Source: Nyssa sinensis
Lineage: Eukaryota > Streptophyta > Magnoliopsida > Cornales > Nyssaceae
DNA length: 64,000 nt
Assembly (NCBI GenBank): GCA_008638375.1
Contig: CM018050.1
Location: 30,347,723-30,411,722 of the forward strand
Direction of reading: 5' to 3'
The position numbers were made by a program, and so were the translations under genes. Shown piece after piece: positions 49,036 to 60,031 of this stretch; within the stretch, counting starts at the first letter, position 1; each line of letters begins with the position of its first letter. The notes under the pieces were generated by a model. That model had not been told where the DNA came from. It worked only from the letters and a program-made list of their open reading frames with translations, and ran no database searches.

Positions 49036-50602
49036 GCATTTTTCTTTACATTTTGAGTAAATTATACCCAACATCTCTGTTGTTATTGACAATTATAGAT
49101 AGTTCTTATATGTTATCTTAATTACACTATACTTTTTTATGATGGGATAATTTGTACTCCCTTTAAGAAAATCAACTTTTTATTTTGGACAATTATTTAA
49201 TACTTTTACACTTGATTAAGAGGATAAATTTACAAAACTAACTTTCATTCACATTGAATAGTATATTCACAATAAATTTGTAGGGAGTAATTTAAAAATT
49301 TTACAATTATTTATGCATTAATTTTTTAAACAGGACTCTTATTATGAGACATCTCAAAATAGAATAAGGAACTTTTAATTCAGGATGAAAGGAGTAACAT
49401 TTTTCCTCCTATATTGATAGTGTGTCATTGACCATTTAGTGTTTTGATGACATCATTAATTTTATTTTTTTAAAATAATAATTGTACCTTTAATAATAAA
49501 AAAATTATATTAACAACTCTTGAGATTAAATGAAATTACACATGTTTCCATGTGATTTGAAAAATTACATTAATATCCTTTTAACTTTGATGTCCGTAAC
49601 ACACTCTTCTCTTCCGTTAGTCAACCGTTAATTCAATTAACTAAAAAAGATGACATCATCTCATATTTTTTTTTAAACGCCAAATTTAGCCTTATCTACG
49701 AACTCAGTGAGTTAACTCTCTTTCTTCTCATCTTTAACTCTTTCAGTCTTTCTTCCCTATCTTCTCTCTCTGACATCCCTTTACTCTCGGTCATCGTCCC
49801 TCATCCTCATTTGCTACATTCATGAATAAAGAAATCTAACAACCAATAATCATCAACATCTGACTAATCCTTATTATATAACGGAATAATAAGAGTATTC
49901 ACACTCAAACCCATCATATATATAGACATAATCATTAAGTATACAACGGAAGAACCACACAATCAAGACCCAAGTACCCAACACCCTCCGGCCACTCCTA
50001 AGTGAGTAGCTTTCTCCTTGGCATTATTTCATATTTTAAGCGATACAACCTTGAAGGTTGTCGATTTCAATGGTGGGCTTGGAGAAAATTACCGGTGGAT
50101 CGAATTGAGAAAAAGTAGGGATATTTATTGAGATGTTTTGGAGGGAAGAGAATGGGCGTGTTAGATCGAAATCGGAAGAAGGCGCTACTGCTTGTGGTGT
50201 GCATGGTGGTTGGGGCAGTGGTGGCCCAAATCTAAATACAAAAAGGAAGAGGATGATGTTGATCGTGAAATAGAAGCGGAGGCAAGTCAGAGTCTGCGTC
50301 AATGTCATCTCTATCTTTTGCATTCTTTGCGAACTTGCAATTCCATGACTTTGGAGGTTTTGCGGTATCAATCATACAGTATTATGCAACTTTTTGTGCG
50401 GGTCGTCGAGGAGTGCAATGGCAAGGAGGCATCGTGCGAGAGATGATTGTCGGTAAGGCACGCTCTGGTTTTTCAAGCGCCTACCGGGAGGAGCCAATGG
50501 AAAGGTGATGGAATTGGAGTCGGGCAGTCTGTTTGGTTATTGAGAAGATGCAAGAAAATGAATTTCAATTTTTTTTTTCAACCCTGATTCTTCCTCTTGA
50601 GA

Positions 50603-50700
50603 ATAAATTCCGTGAGTTGTTAAAATAATAAGGAGAAAAACAAAATTTAAAATAAATTCCGTGAGTTGTTAAAATAATAAGGAGAAAAACAAAATTTAAA
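50603..50700. repeat. Perfect 49-bp tandem duplication
   Basis: Two adjacent copies (50603-50651 and 50652-50700) begin ATAAATTCCGTGAGTTG and end ACAAAATTTAAA without any difference seen, so the duplication is recent. Confidence 0.95.
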
Positions 50701-51707
50701 ATATAAGGACAGAAAAGTATTTTTATTTTATTTACTAAATGTATTCAAGACACACGAATAAAAAATGTCGGTATAATTTTTAAAATTGAAGGATCTATGT
50801 GTAATATTAACAAATTTTAAGAAATAATTTTTAAAAATTTAAGAATTTATGTGTAATATCAATAAATTTTAAGAAATATTAATATAATTTACCTGTAATA
50901 ATATTAAAAAGATGTACATATCCTTAGTTTTATAAGTTAAATTATCTTTTAACCCTCTTTGGTTAGTCAAAACTATCTCAGCAAGTTTCTCATTTGCCAT
51001 AATTTTCTTGAGCTTAGCCCCACCAAATTGAGGAAAATTCTCCAAATATTCAATTAGTACGTTAAAATGATGAAAAAAAATTAAATGAATGGAGGAGATA
51101 TTGTTAGTGATACAAGAAGAAGGATGTAAGCAACTCCTTAATTGATTTCAGTGCCTGCATTAGATCGAAAGAATAAAAAATGAAATGATTTTAGTGTCAA
51201 TAGCAAAAATTGAATGATTTTTAGGGCATACCTATTTTTTCAGATGATTGAAAGTAATGTAAGGGGAAAACATTAAGAAGAAGAAAATTAATAGGGCTAC
51301 TTACCGTTATTGATGGACCATTTGGGACAGGAGTAAAGTTTTGTCCATGGCTGATTTGTAGAAACTCCTTGGGTGGATTGAGCGAGAGATGGGAGCCCAG
51401 ATCTTGGCGGCGCCATAGCCACCATCATGGAACCCCCCTCACAGCCATCCCGCCGACCACCGAGGCCATGCATAGTCTCTCGCCATGTTTTCAATTGCTC
51501 CACTTTCCAGTGCCGTCGGTCTTCGCCACCATCTCTGGTTGGCATTCTCTCTCTCCTCCATCTCTCAGTATCTCCCAACATCCCTCTTCCTATATATATA
51601 ATACATACATACACATGCACATACACACATATATCCTCATCCCTTTTGTGGTTTTTTGATTATGGGAGAAGAAGGAAAATGGGCACACTAGGTTGTTGTT
51701 GTGAACA

Positions 51708-51890
51708 TAGGAGGGAAGGAAGGAAAAAAAAGATAAAAAATTAAAAAGAGAAGAGAAAGAAAAGAAAAGAGAAAAAAAAAATAAAGTAAGAAAGAATTAA
51801 AGAAAGAAAGGAGGAAAGAAAGGGAAAGGAAAAGGAAAAAAAAAGAAGAAAACAAGAAAAGAAAAATAAAAATAAAGGCAGGTTGACTTT
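51708..51890. repeat. Polypurine tract of about 180 bases
   Basis: The plus strand is almost entirely A and G, with AAAGAAAGGAGG-type words and rare T or C. It lies in the right part of the MULE. A pyrimidine-rich stretch at 49730-49810 in the left part is its rough complement, so both may belong to long subterminal inverted repeats. Confidence 0.8.
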
Positions 51891-52424
51891 GAATTAAAAA
51901 TTTTATTAAATAAATAAAGGGTATATTGATAATTTTATATTTTTGTTAATGGCATTAAATGAATAGTTTTAATAGGGATATACAGTGTAATTTTTCCAAC
52001 AAGAATTGGATTGTTTATAATTGTGAGTAATAACAGGGGTGTTCGGTGTACCTTATCCTTACATTTTTTTTGATATATATATATATATATATATATATAT
52101 TACAATATATAAATATGAGGGTTTCGTGATTTTTCATTAATGTGCTTGCTTTTATAATTCAAAAATAAGAGTGGTTTTTTTGTTCCGTCTTTTCAAGAAT
52201 AAATGAGTCCACGAGATGACATCAGCATAGGAAATAAGATGAACTTAAATAAATTTTCAATTTTATTTACGAGGGTTTCAACTATCATCTATTGATGGGT
52301 TTCGTCTTCTCAACAATAAATGAGTCCACTATTTACTACATCCAGACCCAAACTTAGTCCGTCACTATTATATATATAATAGAAGCACTAACTTATAGCA
52401 TTATTTTTCATATATTTGACGTTT

Positions 52425-53037
52425 TGATATATATAGACGCATACTGATGACTTTTTTGGCGTGGGGTTACTGTTCACGAATAGTATCCTGTCTGCACCGA
52501 AAATTATTTTGTCTTCTTACATCCATTGTTTTTTACTGTGCTGGACTGTTTAATCTTTATCTAGATTGTAGTAATCCTCATAAAGGTCCTGACTGTAGTA
52601 ATCCTCTGAGGGATGATAAGGGTGATTGGATTTTGCGTCAAATTTGGTTTCAGACTTTTTCTTGGAAAGAAGATTAACGGAGCGACTGATAGATAGATCT
52701 TGTAGAGAATTAATTTCTTTAGACATGGTCTGGTCTATACTGAAAGAGGACCGAGTTCCATGTGCAATTGGTTGTTTTAAGTAGAACTATAACTGGGGAG
52801 ACTCGGGAGACTGTAATTGGGGTGAAGAGGGTGACCAAGAACAAAAAATCGGTTGACTTGGGGTATTGGGGAAAATGACTGCGGAAAAGGTGTAGGAGCT
52901 TGAGGGACCAAGGTTCTTGGGGTAACTATTGGGGTTTTCCCAGGAGGGGGAGTTGACTGTTGTGAATGCTTGTCTTTCCTCTTGCTCATTTTTGGGCTGC
53001 AAAATTTCACGAGTAAGGAAATCAGGGTTACTGTTGT
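52425..53037 (-). pseudogene. Endogenous caulimovirid, polyprotein end and second frame
   Basis: On the minus strand, 53037-52985 reads the end of an RNase H region with NPDFLTREILQ, as in pararetroviral polyproteins. A second frame starts with an ATG at 52987, overlapping the first, and runs as a proline-rich chain to 52777. The arrangement of a long polyprotein with a small overlapping second frame fits the florendovirus/petuvirus-like caulimovirids of plant genomes. At 52735-52640 a piece of the linker ahead of reverse transcriptase (compare 57465-57375) is joined on out of order. Beyond it, non-coding sequence ends with a TATA-like TCTATATATATC near 52424-52435, perhaps the viral promoter region. 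It is broken and rearranged. Confidence 0.7.
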
Positions 53038-55857
53038 TGTCACGACCCGAAACCCGGCCCACGCGGATTAGCGGCTCGTGATCGGCCACCGAGGCCTTTT
53101 TCAATGATCACAATGCTTTTCTGATTTCCATACTATCAAATGCAGCGGAATAAAATTCTTTTTCTATTACGGAAGCGTCATTACACAAGTCAACATCAGT
53201 CATCCATTTATACATTCCATAGTAATTACAAAAAGTACATGATGTAATTTTTTCCAAAGCTTGTTGATGTCACATTCAATATACAGTCCAAAAATTCTCA
53301 AAAGCAACTACATCATGACTGGCAAAATCCTATCACAAAAAGGGTTCATAGCTTTACAAGCTTCCATCTAGTCTGACCTGAACTGCTATTTCTTTCCCAT
53401 ATCATCACCTGAAATAGGATAAAAATCCTATGAGCTCAACAGCTCGTGAGTATCCCCGCTCGTGAGCATTCCATAACATACTAGGGGTTTCAAAACTACT
53501 ATATAATTCAATATAGAAATGTCAATGATCAGATATCATATGTTATCTTAATTTATAGTACAAGATAACGTTATCAAATTTGCTTCCAATAAATCTCAAT
53601 TTAAAGATAATCGTAAATCGATAATCAATAACATAATTTAATAAATCAAAATCACAGTTCAATATCATGGTTCAATTCCCAAATTCATAGTTCGATAATT
53701 CAGATTCATGGTTCAATAGCCCAAATTCATAGTTCAATAAATAATAGTTCAATATCTCAATTTCATAGTTCAATAACTCAGATTCATGGTTCGATTTTTA
53801 ATATTCAGATTCAAAATGATATATTCCACTTCTATGGTCAGCAAATTAGAACCTCGCTGACTGAGATCGATGGGCTAGCTAGTTCGATATGCCGTATCAA
53901 CACCGGCTCACCACAATATACCCTGTGGGATGGGTTCGATAAATCACAACCTATTCGATAGTGACCAATCATAGAAGAGTGTTCTATTCAAAGCATCAAA
54001 ACCATATCCAAATCGTATCCAAAATCAATAATCATCAATAGCAGTTCAATTACTCAAATCAAGGTTCTTTATTTGATGTTTAGTTAAAACAGTTCAAACA
54101 TTGTAAGAAGATCATATAACATTTGAGAACCTTACAAACACATTTTCTTAAGTCAAAGAAGACAATATAGTTGTCAATAGGTCATTCAAAACGTATACAG
54201 TATAACTGTTTAACAAATGCTATAAAGGAAAACAATTTCATATGTCGATATATCATAAAAGAGTTCAATATTTATATCTATACTGAAAATGTCTACCTCA
54301 ATATGGTATGAAATACTCACCTGAATTCCAAAAGCTTAACTCCAAAAATCCTTCCTTTGAAGTTCCCTAAAATCACATTTCAACTTCCGGTTACATTCCA
54401 TAATACCACTCGATTAGATTGTCATTTAATCTCTTTTCTATTTAACTATACTCTTCTGGTAGCTCCATTAATTTAAATTTGATTATTTCACATGTTTTCG
54501 TTTCGTGTCTTTTTGTCGTATTTCGTACGGGTCTTATTTAGTACTTTAACAGCGTTTTCGTTCATAGCCACCCTGACTGATGCTATTCATTAAATTTTAT
54601 GTCTTTTAATTTTACGTATCTCTTTTGGTCAAATAGACTCTACCATGGAGTTCGGAATGTCTAAGAAAGTCGGTTTAGGCTTTTACCGATCTTAAATTGA
54701 ACTTCTGGATTGAAAGGGTAAAATTGTCTTTTGATATATTATGGTCACTTTATTCTCGGGACCTCTTTCCATAATTTTGACCTCACCGTTGGATTCAGTG
54801 GGTCCGAGATAGTTGAAATACATATATGACTTGCCTTGTTTGGATACAGGGGTATTTCAGTCATTTTAGTATTTGTGTCTTATTTTTTGGGACCCCGTCT
54901 CGTAAAACGGACCTTACCATTGGATCCGAAATGCCCAAAATAGTCAAAATGCACTATTGGTTTACTTTATTTGGACTTCGTTTGACTAATTTGGCTTAAG
55001 GGTATTTTAAATAATTTCCTAAATTTAAAAAAGGTTTTAAATTAATTTTTATTTAATTTTCTGGGTAATTTCGTAATTAACCGAAAGTTTGGGGGGTCAA
55101 AGTGTAAATTCAAAAGGCTGTTAAGTGAACCGTCCGGTTCAGTCCCAACCCAATTGGGCCGGTCCGGTTCGGTCAAAAGCCAAGGGGTCCAGTTTGGGTC
55201 ACTGCGTCAGCATGACATCATGCTGACGTCAGCAGTCACAAGACCCATTTTCAAATGGTCAGGACCCGTACCCGGATCCAAACCCAGACCCGATTTCAGT
55301 CTTTTGACCCGACAGCCCTTCGGTTTTCCGGTCACCCTCTCCGACCCAATTCCGGCGCCGGTCACCGGAACCGCCACCTTTCCCCCTCGTTTTCCATAGT
55401 TTTTGACGTCCATTTTTCCTAATTTTTACACCAAAACACTTCTAACACTTCAACAATTAACTCAAACCAAATTTTGGCCCCGATCTCACCGGTTTCCAAC
55501 ACCCATCACCGATTTTCCGGTGATGCACCGATGAGGAATAACAGGCTATTCTGTAGCCATTTTTGGACCATTTTCTATCATTCAAGTTGCGTTGGGTTCG
55601 TAGCAAACTTGACTACCCATTTCTAATCCTAGGATTGAGATTAACTCAATGTGCAAAAATCTGCCATGATTGACTGTGTAACCCAGTTCTGATTTTCTCA
55701 GTTTTTCTTCATGTTTCGAGTCCTTAAAAATTCAGAATTTATTCTATAGCAATATAGAGGAAAGTTTAAAGGGATTAAGACATAGGGGGTTACCTGGTTT
55801 TTGAGCCGGTTCTCTTTCTTCCAATTTCCTCCACCACCCCAAATTTTTTCTTTCTTC

Positions 55858-55892
<35 letters not shown>

Positions 55893-56278
55893 TATATATA
55901 TATATATCTCTCTTTCCATCTCAATCAGCACGCACATCATCCCCTCATCCCCCCATGCCCTGAGGTGCACGCCACACACACCTGCTAACACAAACACCCC
56001 TTTCTGTATATAGATATAGTATGTTATATTATATATATATTTGTTTCATTTATATTTTTTTCATTATTATTTTTTTTTATTTTATTATTTATTATTATAT
56101 TATATATTATATTATTATCATATTATTATTATTATTATTATATTTTATTATTGATATTAGATATATTTCGCGTATGTTGGGTTACATGTCATGCCCGGGT
56201 TCACGATGGGTCCGACCACTCGTCGCTCGGTCGGGTATTCAGTGTGCTCACTGGGTATGTATTGGATATCGAGATACT
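53038..56278 (-). mobile_element. Large intron-bearing LTR family, copy C, inserted in the caulimovirid
   Basis: The plus strand begins TGTCACGACCCGAAACC. GTTGT precedes it (53033-53037) and recurs at 56279-56283, where the viral RNase H frame resumes, so the whole interval is an insertion. The match can be extended to 9 bases (TACTGTTGT). The true right LTR terminus is unclear: TTGGGTTACA near 56187 is the end most like other copies, and the last 90 bases may be extra, including a second copy of GTGCTCACTGGGTATG-like text. A donor-like TTCAG|GTGAGTATT at 54320 and an acceptor-like TTTCAG|GTGATG ending at 53409, on the minus strand, enclose 912 bp. A (CT)n/(TA)n block at 55857-55908 and (ATT)n text at 56060-56150 lie near the outer edge, as in copies B and D. 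Confidence 0.75.
55857..55908. repeat. (CT)n and (TA)n microsatellites in LTR copy C
   Basis: A CT run is followed by a TA run. Copies B (20875-20935, 21060-21250) and D (61340-61410, 61565-61600) carry comparable simple repeats at the same relative position. Confidence 0.9.
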
Positions 56279-56283
56279 GTTGT

Positions 56284-57563
56284 GCTCACCGGGCATATAC
56301 TGGATATCAAAATCAAAGACGGATAGGATGGCTTACCATCGTGCAAAAATCTGTTTGGATGTAGTGTTTTTAACATCTTTTTTCCAAAATATGCTTTGCA
56401 CTTTTACAATCAATTTTAACTAAAATCTTTTTATTTAATAAATCACTTTAAAATTTACTAATGCATGAAACAAGAGATAAAATTTCTTTTTTAATAGTAC
56501 TATAATTTAACTGAGAAGGATTCCAGATTCTAGAGTGATAACAGATTATCTATTCGGGGGAATTAGGACTTTACTTTTGACTAAGAATACCACCATAACC
56601 AATGTTGGAGGCATCTGTTTAAACTATTTTAAACGCGAAAGGAGAAGGAATGCCAAGACAAGGAAGAGTCTTAACATATTGCTTAACTTTTTGGACAATA
56701 GTTGTATAAGCAAGTGTCTAAAGGGATGGTTGACTACGAAGATGCTCAAACAAAGGTTTACATTAGGATTGCAGATTTGGATAAAAATCTGAGATGTAAT
56801 TAAGTGAACCTAAGAACCGTTGTAATTGAGTTTTCTCTAAGATCTGATTAGGAAATCAATCAGCAAATTGGATTGACCGTTGGATGGGTTTGATCTGACC
56901 TTGACAGATATCGAACCCTAAGAATCTGACTGAAGTTTTAAATAGTTCAAGTTTAGATGTTGAAAGGACTAAACCGTTACATTTGAAAACATTAAGAAAC
57001 GAATACAAATGTTTCCAATGTTGATCAATTGACTCAAAAAAGATGAGAACATTATCTATGTAAACTATGATATGACTGGAGAAGGGGTTGAAGATGCCGT
57101 TCATGACATTCTGAAATTCACTGGGAGCATTCTTTAATCCAAAGGGAATTACATTCCATTCATAATAACTAAAGGGGGTTGTGAATGCAATTTTGTACCG
57201 GTCTGACTCATAGATTTGGATTTGCCAAAATCCACTTTTCATATTGAATTTACTAAAGATTACTACTTTGTGTAACCGATTAATTAAGTCATTTTTGTTT
57301 GGAATAAGATACCTAATCCATTCTAAGACTTTGTTTAATGGTTTGAACTGAATTTCTTCTAAGAGAACGTCAACATGGGACTTTTTCTTGGAAAGAAGAT
57401 TAACGGAGCGACTGATAGATAGATCCTGTAGAGAATTAATTTCTTTAGACTGTGGATTTCTAATGAAGTTAAATTTAACTATTTGTCCTAGTGGTTTAGT
57501 GGTTATTCCTTCACTGTATGTGACAAAAGGATATAACAGACACATAAACGGGTTACCTAGGAT
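56284..57563 (-). pseudogene. Endogenous caulimovirid reverse transcriptase and RNase H
   Basis: A 267-residue minus-strand open segment (57659-56856) contains reverse-transcriptase motifs in order: FSKFNMKSGFWQI, EWNVIPFGLKNAPSEFQ, and the catalytic box read as VYIDNVLIF, where the second Asp of the usual YIDD is replaced by Asn. RNase H text follows to 56284 with TDASNIGYGG and IKKEILS, broken by in-frame stops. The motif style is that of plant caulimovirids (florendovirus/petuvirus-like), not Ty3/gypsy. With the catalytic Asp lost and several stops, it cannot encode an active enzyme. The frame continues beyond LTR copy C at 53037. Confidence 0.85.
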
Positions 57564-57630
57564 TAGGGGTGTCAATTTTTGACACGACAGAATAATACGA
57601 CTTGAACCCGACATGTAGTTAATGGGTTTA
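57564..57630 (-). mobile_element. Truncated hAT-like MITE end, scar inside the caulimovirid
   Basis: It begins TAGGGGTGTCAATTTTTGAC and continues with ACACGAC and AGTTAATGGGTTTAGG words matching the right end of the MITE at 45962-46479. Only one terminus is present. It sits between the capsid-like and reverse-transcriptase parts, exactly where the capsid zinc knuckle and protease should be coded. Confidence 0.75.
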
Positions 57631-58462
57631 GGTTGTGAGATGTTTTTCCCACCAACCAAGGAGCTTGCCTATGAAACCTAAAACCAATAATCTTACTACT
57701 TCGCTGTGGGTATTGCTATTCTTCTCAAGGTAGAAGTTAGTAGCCATAACGATGTGACTAATTTTATTTAGTATTTCTTGCTCTGAATAGCCATCTATAT
57801 TTCATTTATAGAGGCGATCAGAAGTAACTGAGAATTGATTATGGAATAGTCTTTCCTCATATTGGAGATTTGAAGGGGTTGGTCGAGAATACCAATTTTT
57901 TGTTAAACTCGTAGGGTTAACTCGAGGACCGTGGAATTTATTAACTGTAAGACCTTGAAGTTGATCTTGTTGTTGGTTTAATTCCTGGTACTGTGTTTGT
58001 AATACATTATCATCATCAGTTGATGATTTTGAACTGGTTGTAACTTCTGTTTTGGCTATGGTTACTATTGTTTTAGAAGAACTAGGGGGTTCCTCTTTAA
58101 CGGGTGTAACTAGGTCTTGGAGAATTTTATTAACCTGTGCTAAAGACGTTGTGGGTTTAGGTTGGGGTTTTTGAGAAAGTTTGACTTCGGGTAACCTAAT
58201 TAAAGGTTTTTCTAACTGTGTAGAAGATTGAGAATGAGAAGATTGTTTGTTGTCAACTATTTTCTCAATTTTTTCTAATTGTTTACCAATAGTAACTAAA
58301 CACTAGTTAGTATAGTTGTTTTGTTCAACTATCTTCTTAGATGTTTCATCGTTGGGAGATAATTTGAACGAGGGGGGCAACTATGTCTGAACCTAAATGT
58401 TTAACTACGATGGTTCCTATCGGTGGATGACTTGATTGGATTATGGTTTTATCTTCCTTAAT
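57631..58462 (-). pseudogene. Endogenous caulimovirid capsid-like region, broken
   Basis: Minus-strand sequence reads a Gln/Ser/Thr-rich linker and then, at about 57830-57640, a segment with SEVVRLLVLGF and GWWEKHL, in the style of the capsid domain of florendovirus-like polyproteins. Stops interrupt it. The zinc-knuckle and protease parts that should follow are absent, replaced by the MITE scar. Confidence 0.55.
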
Positions 58463-58929
58463 CTATTTAACTTTGGTAAGAACTTTGGTAAGAGGATGAC
58501 ACTTGGTGTGTCTTTCATAGAATTGTTCTAAATAACTGAAAAATTGAATGTTTTCACACTGTTCTTGCATGAATTCTCTCCATTTAGTATAGATGTGTAA
58601 CTTTTGTTCTTTAGTGTGACTAGACCTGTATTGTTCTCTTTTAGCTTTATTTGCCTTAGAGATGAAGTCTGCGTCGAGGGTGACTGAATCTATGATGAAC
58701 TCTTTATTGAGTGTTTTGAGTTTATGGTGAGTTTCAAAGTTTGTAGGGCTTGGAGATGTAACTGTATTGTCATCTTCTTCGATGACTTGTGACTGAGATG
58801 TATAACAGGGAGTGGTAACTTGAGATTTTAACTTTAGACCTTGAAAATCCAAGTTTAGATCTTGTCTTTGCCTGGGTATTACTTTTTCAGACCTAGGTGT
58901 TAATAACTCAGATCTGTCCTGACTAAAAG
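58463..58929 (-). pseudogene. Endogenous caulimovirid linker region, open but isolated
   Basis: The open segment 58852-58463 encodes 129 residues, with a charged helical stretch around KANKAKREQYRSSHTKEQK and KWREFMQEQCENIQFF. It lies between the movement-protein and capsid-like parts of the relic. Similar charged stretches occur at this place in related endogenous viral polyproteins. No separate function is assigned. Confidence 0.55.
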
Positions 58930-59816
58930 TTGTATTGAGGTTTAGAGACCTAAATCTTTGTTCATCAAAACTAATCCTAACAAATCCATCAAGGAACTGC
59001 TAAATATGGTCGATGTTGGTCTCGGTGTTCCTAGTTACTGGATGATTTTCATTTTTAATAATCCACGAGGAATGAAGGGTTACTTCGGACCATTGGATAG
59101 ATTTAGGAACCTGAATGTTGGCTCCTTCAGAACATGACTGAATGAGGATAGTTTTATCCTTTGGACCTTTATTTATTGCTAAAACATTTAAATTAGTCCT
59201 AAAACTTATAATAAATGCGATAGACTAAGGTTAACTGTCGGGTTCCTTCTAGCATATTGGTGCCAGAGGTTTGAATTTTGAGGATAAGGGTTTTCAAGAC
59301 ATGAGAATCATGAAGGTTGACTGTGGAGTCTCGGAAACAGTCAAAATGGACGGGTCCTTTGTGAAGAGATGACTCCAATAATCCTAAGAGACTATCCTGA
59401 AAACTAATGTGTTTGGCGTCTCTAAGGGCTAAGAGAACTAAAGTACTTAAGCCTCGTCGATTCAGAGGGTTAATGCCTACTTGGACTAAACCTATGTGAA
59501 GAAAGTTATACCCCTTTTTCCTATGAGTATTTAAAGCATCCTGGGTAAATAACTAGCACTTCACCTAGTCTTTGCTGAAAGCATAAGTTTGCTCTACAAT
59601 CTTGATGTTTAGGTCACTGGAGAATGAATAAGATCCTAACCAAGAAGATACTTGGTAGATCTAAATGATTGGAACTTTAGGAATGTTCCAATTTCTTAAA
59701 GGTTGACTATCTTGGATTACTTGGTAATCCTCACTGTTAACTATGTCTAGGATAGAGGGAAAAGTTGAAGTAGAAAAAGTTGTTGAATTGGTTCTGAATA
59801 ACCTATTCATTTCAGA
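58930..59816 (-). pseudogene. Endogenous caulimovirid movement-protein region, broken
   Basis: The minus strand starts near 59816 with an ATG and reads a 30K-superfamily-like movement protein with motifs such as GLVQVGINPLNRRGL and GPVHFDCF, interrupted by several stops and small shifts. It is the N-terminal part of the viral polyprotein and fixes the order movement protein, linker, capsid-like, reverse transcriptase, RNase H on this strand. It is not functional. Confidence 0.65.
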
Positions 59817-59884
59817 AATAATTAATTAAATTACGCAAAATTTTCTAGTCTTTTACTGTTTAGGTGTACTATTCATCGTCTTCT

Positions 59885-59988
59885 TCCTAGGTGAGGGTTT
59901 GACATACCTACGTCTGGCCATTAGGGACGCTAGACACATTAGTTTTCAGGATAGTCTCTTAGGATTAATGGAGTCACCTCTTCACAAT
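59885..59988 (+). pseudogene. Inverted fragment of the movement-protein region
   Basis: The plus strand reads RDARHISFQDSLLG, which matches the minus-strand text RDAKHISFQDSLLG at about 59434-59367. About 100 bases of the movement-protein region therefore occur head to head with the main relic, showing that the viral locus was rearranged or that two copies integrated in opposite directions. Confidence 0.8.
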
Positions 59989-59991
59989 ATT

Positions 59992-59998
<7 letters not shown>

Positions 59999-60026
<28 letters not shown>
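59999..60026. repeat. (TA)n microsatellite at the edge of the viral relic
   Basis: A TA run immediately follows the inverted movement-protein fragment. TA-rich DNA is a frequent landing place of endogenous caulimovirids, so this may mark the integration boundary. Confidence 0.85.

Positions 60027-60031
<5 letters not shown>

Larger units (their letters stand above)
49055..52058. mobile_element. Mutator-like element (Pack-MULE candidate), 3.0 kb
   Basis: The left end is GAGTAAATTATACCCAAC and the right end on the minus strand is GGATAAGGTACACCGAAC. Similarity extends about 75 bases through CTGTTGTTATTGACAATTAT versus CTGTTATTACTCACAATTAT and on to AATTACACT. TTACATTTT lies on both sides (49046-49054 and 52059-52067), a perfect 9-bp target duplication as in MULEs. 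No transposase was recognised. The interior has two less A+T-rich islands, about 49975-50515 and 51340-51600, which look like acquired sequence, separated by A+T-rich DNA, a 49-bp tandem repeat and a polypurine tract. Open frames in these islands (50036-50371 on minus, 51369-51659 on plus) match no family I recognise. Confidence 0.8.

Noticed and set aside
51369..51659. 96-aa open frame with His/Ser/Pro-rich chain, taken as a host gene
   Set aside because: Overlapping open frames on both strands and its position inside a MULE make an independent gene unlikely. It is kept only as part of the possible captured island.
56021..56326. 101-aa plus-strand open frame with YIFFIIIFF text
   Set aside because: It translates A+T-rich and ATT-repeat sequence at the edge of LTR copy C. 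The hydrophobic look comes from composition.
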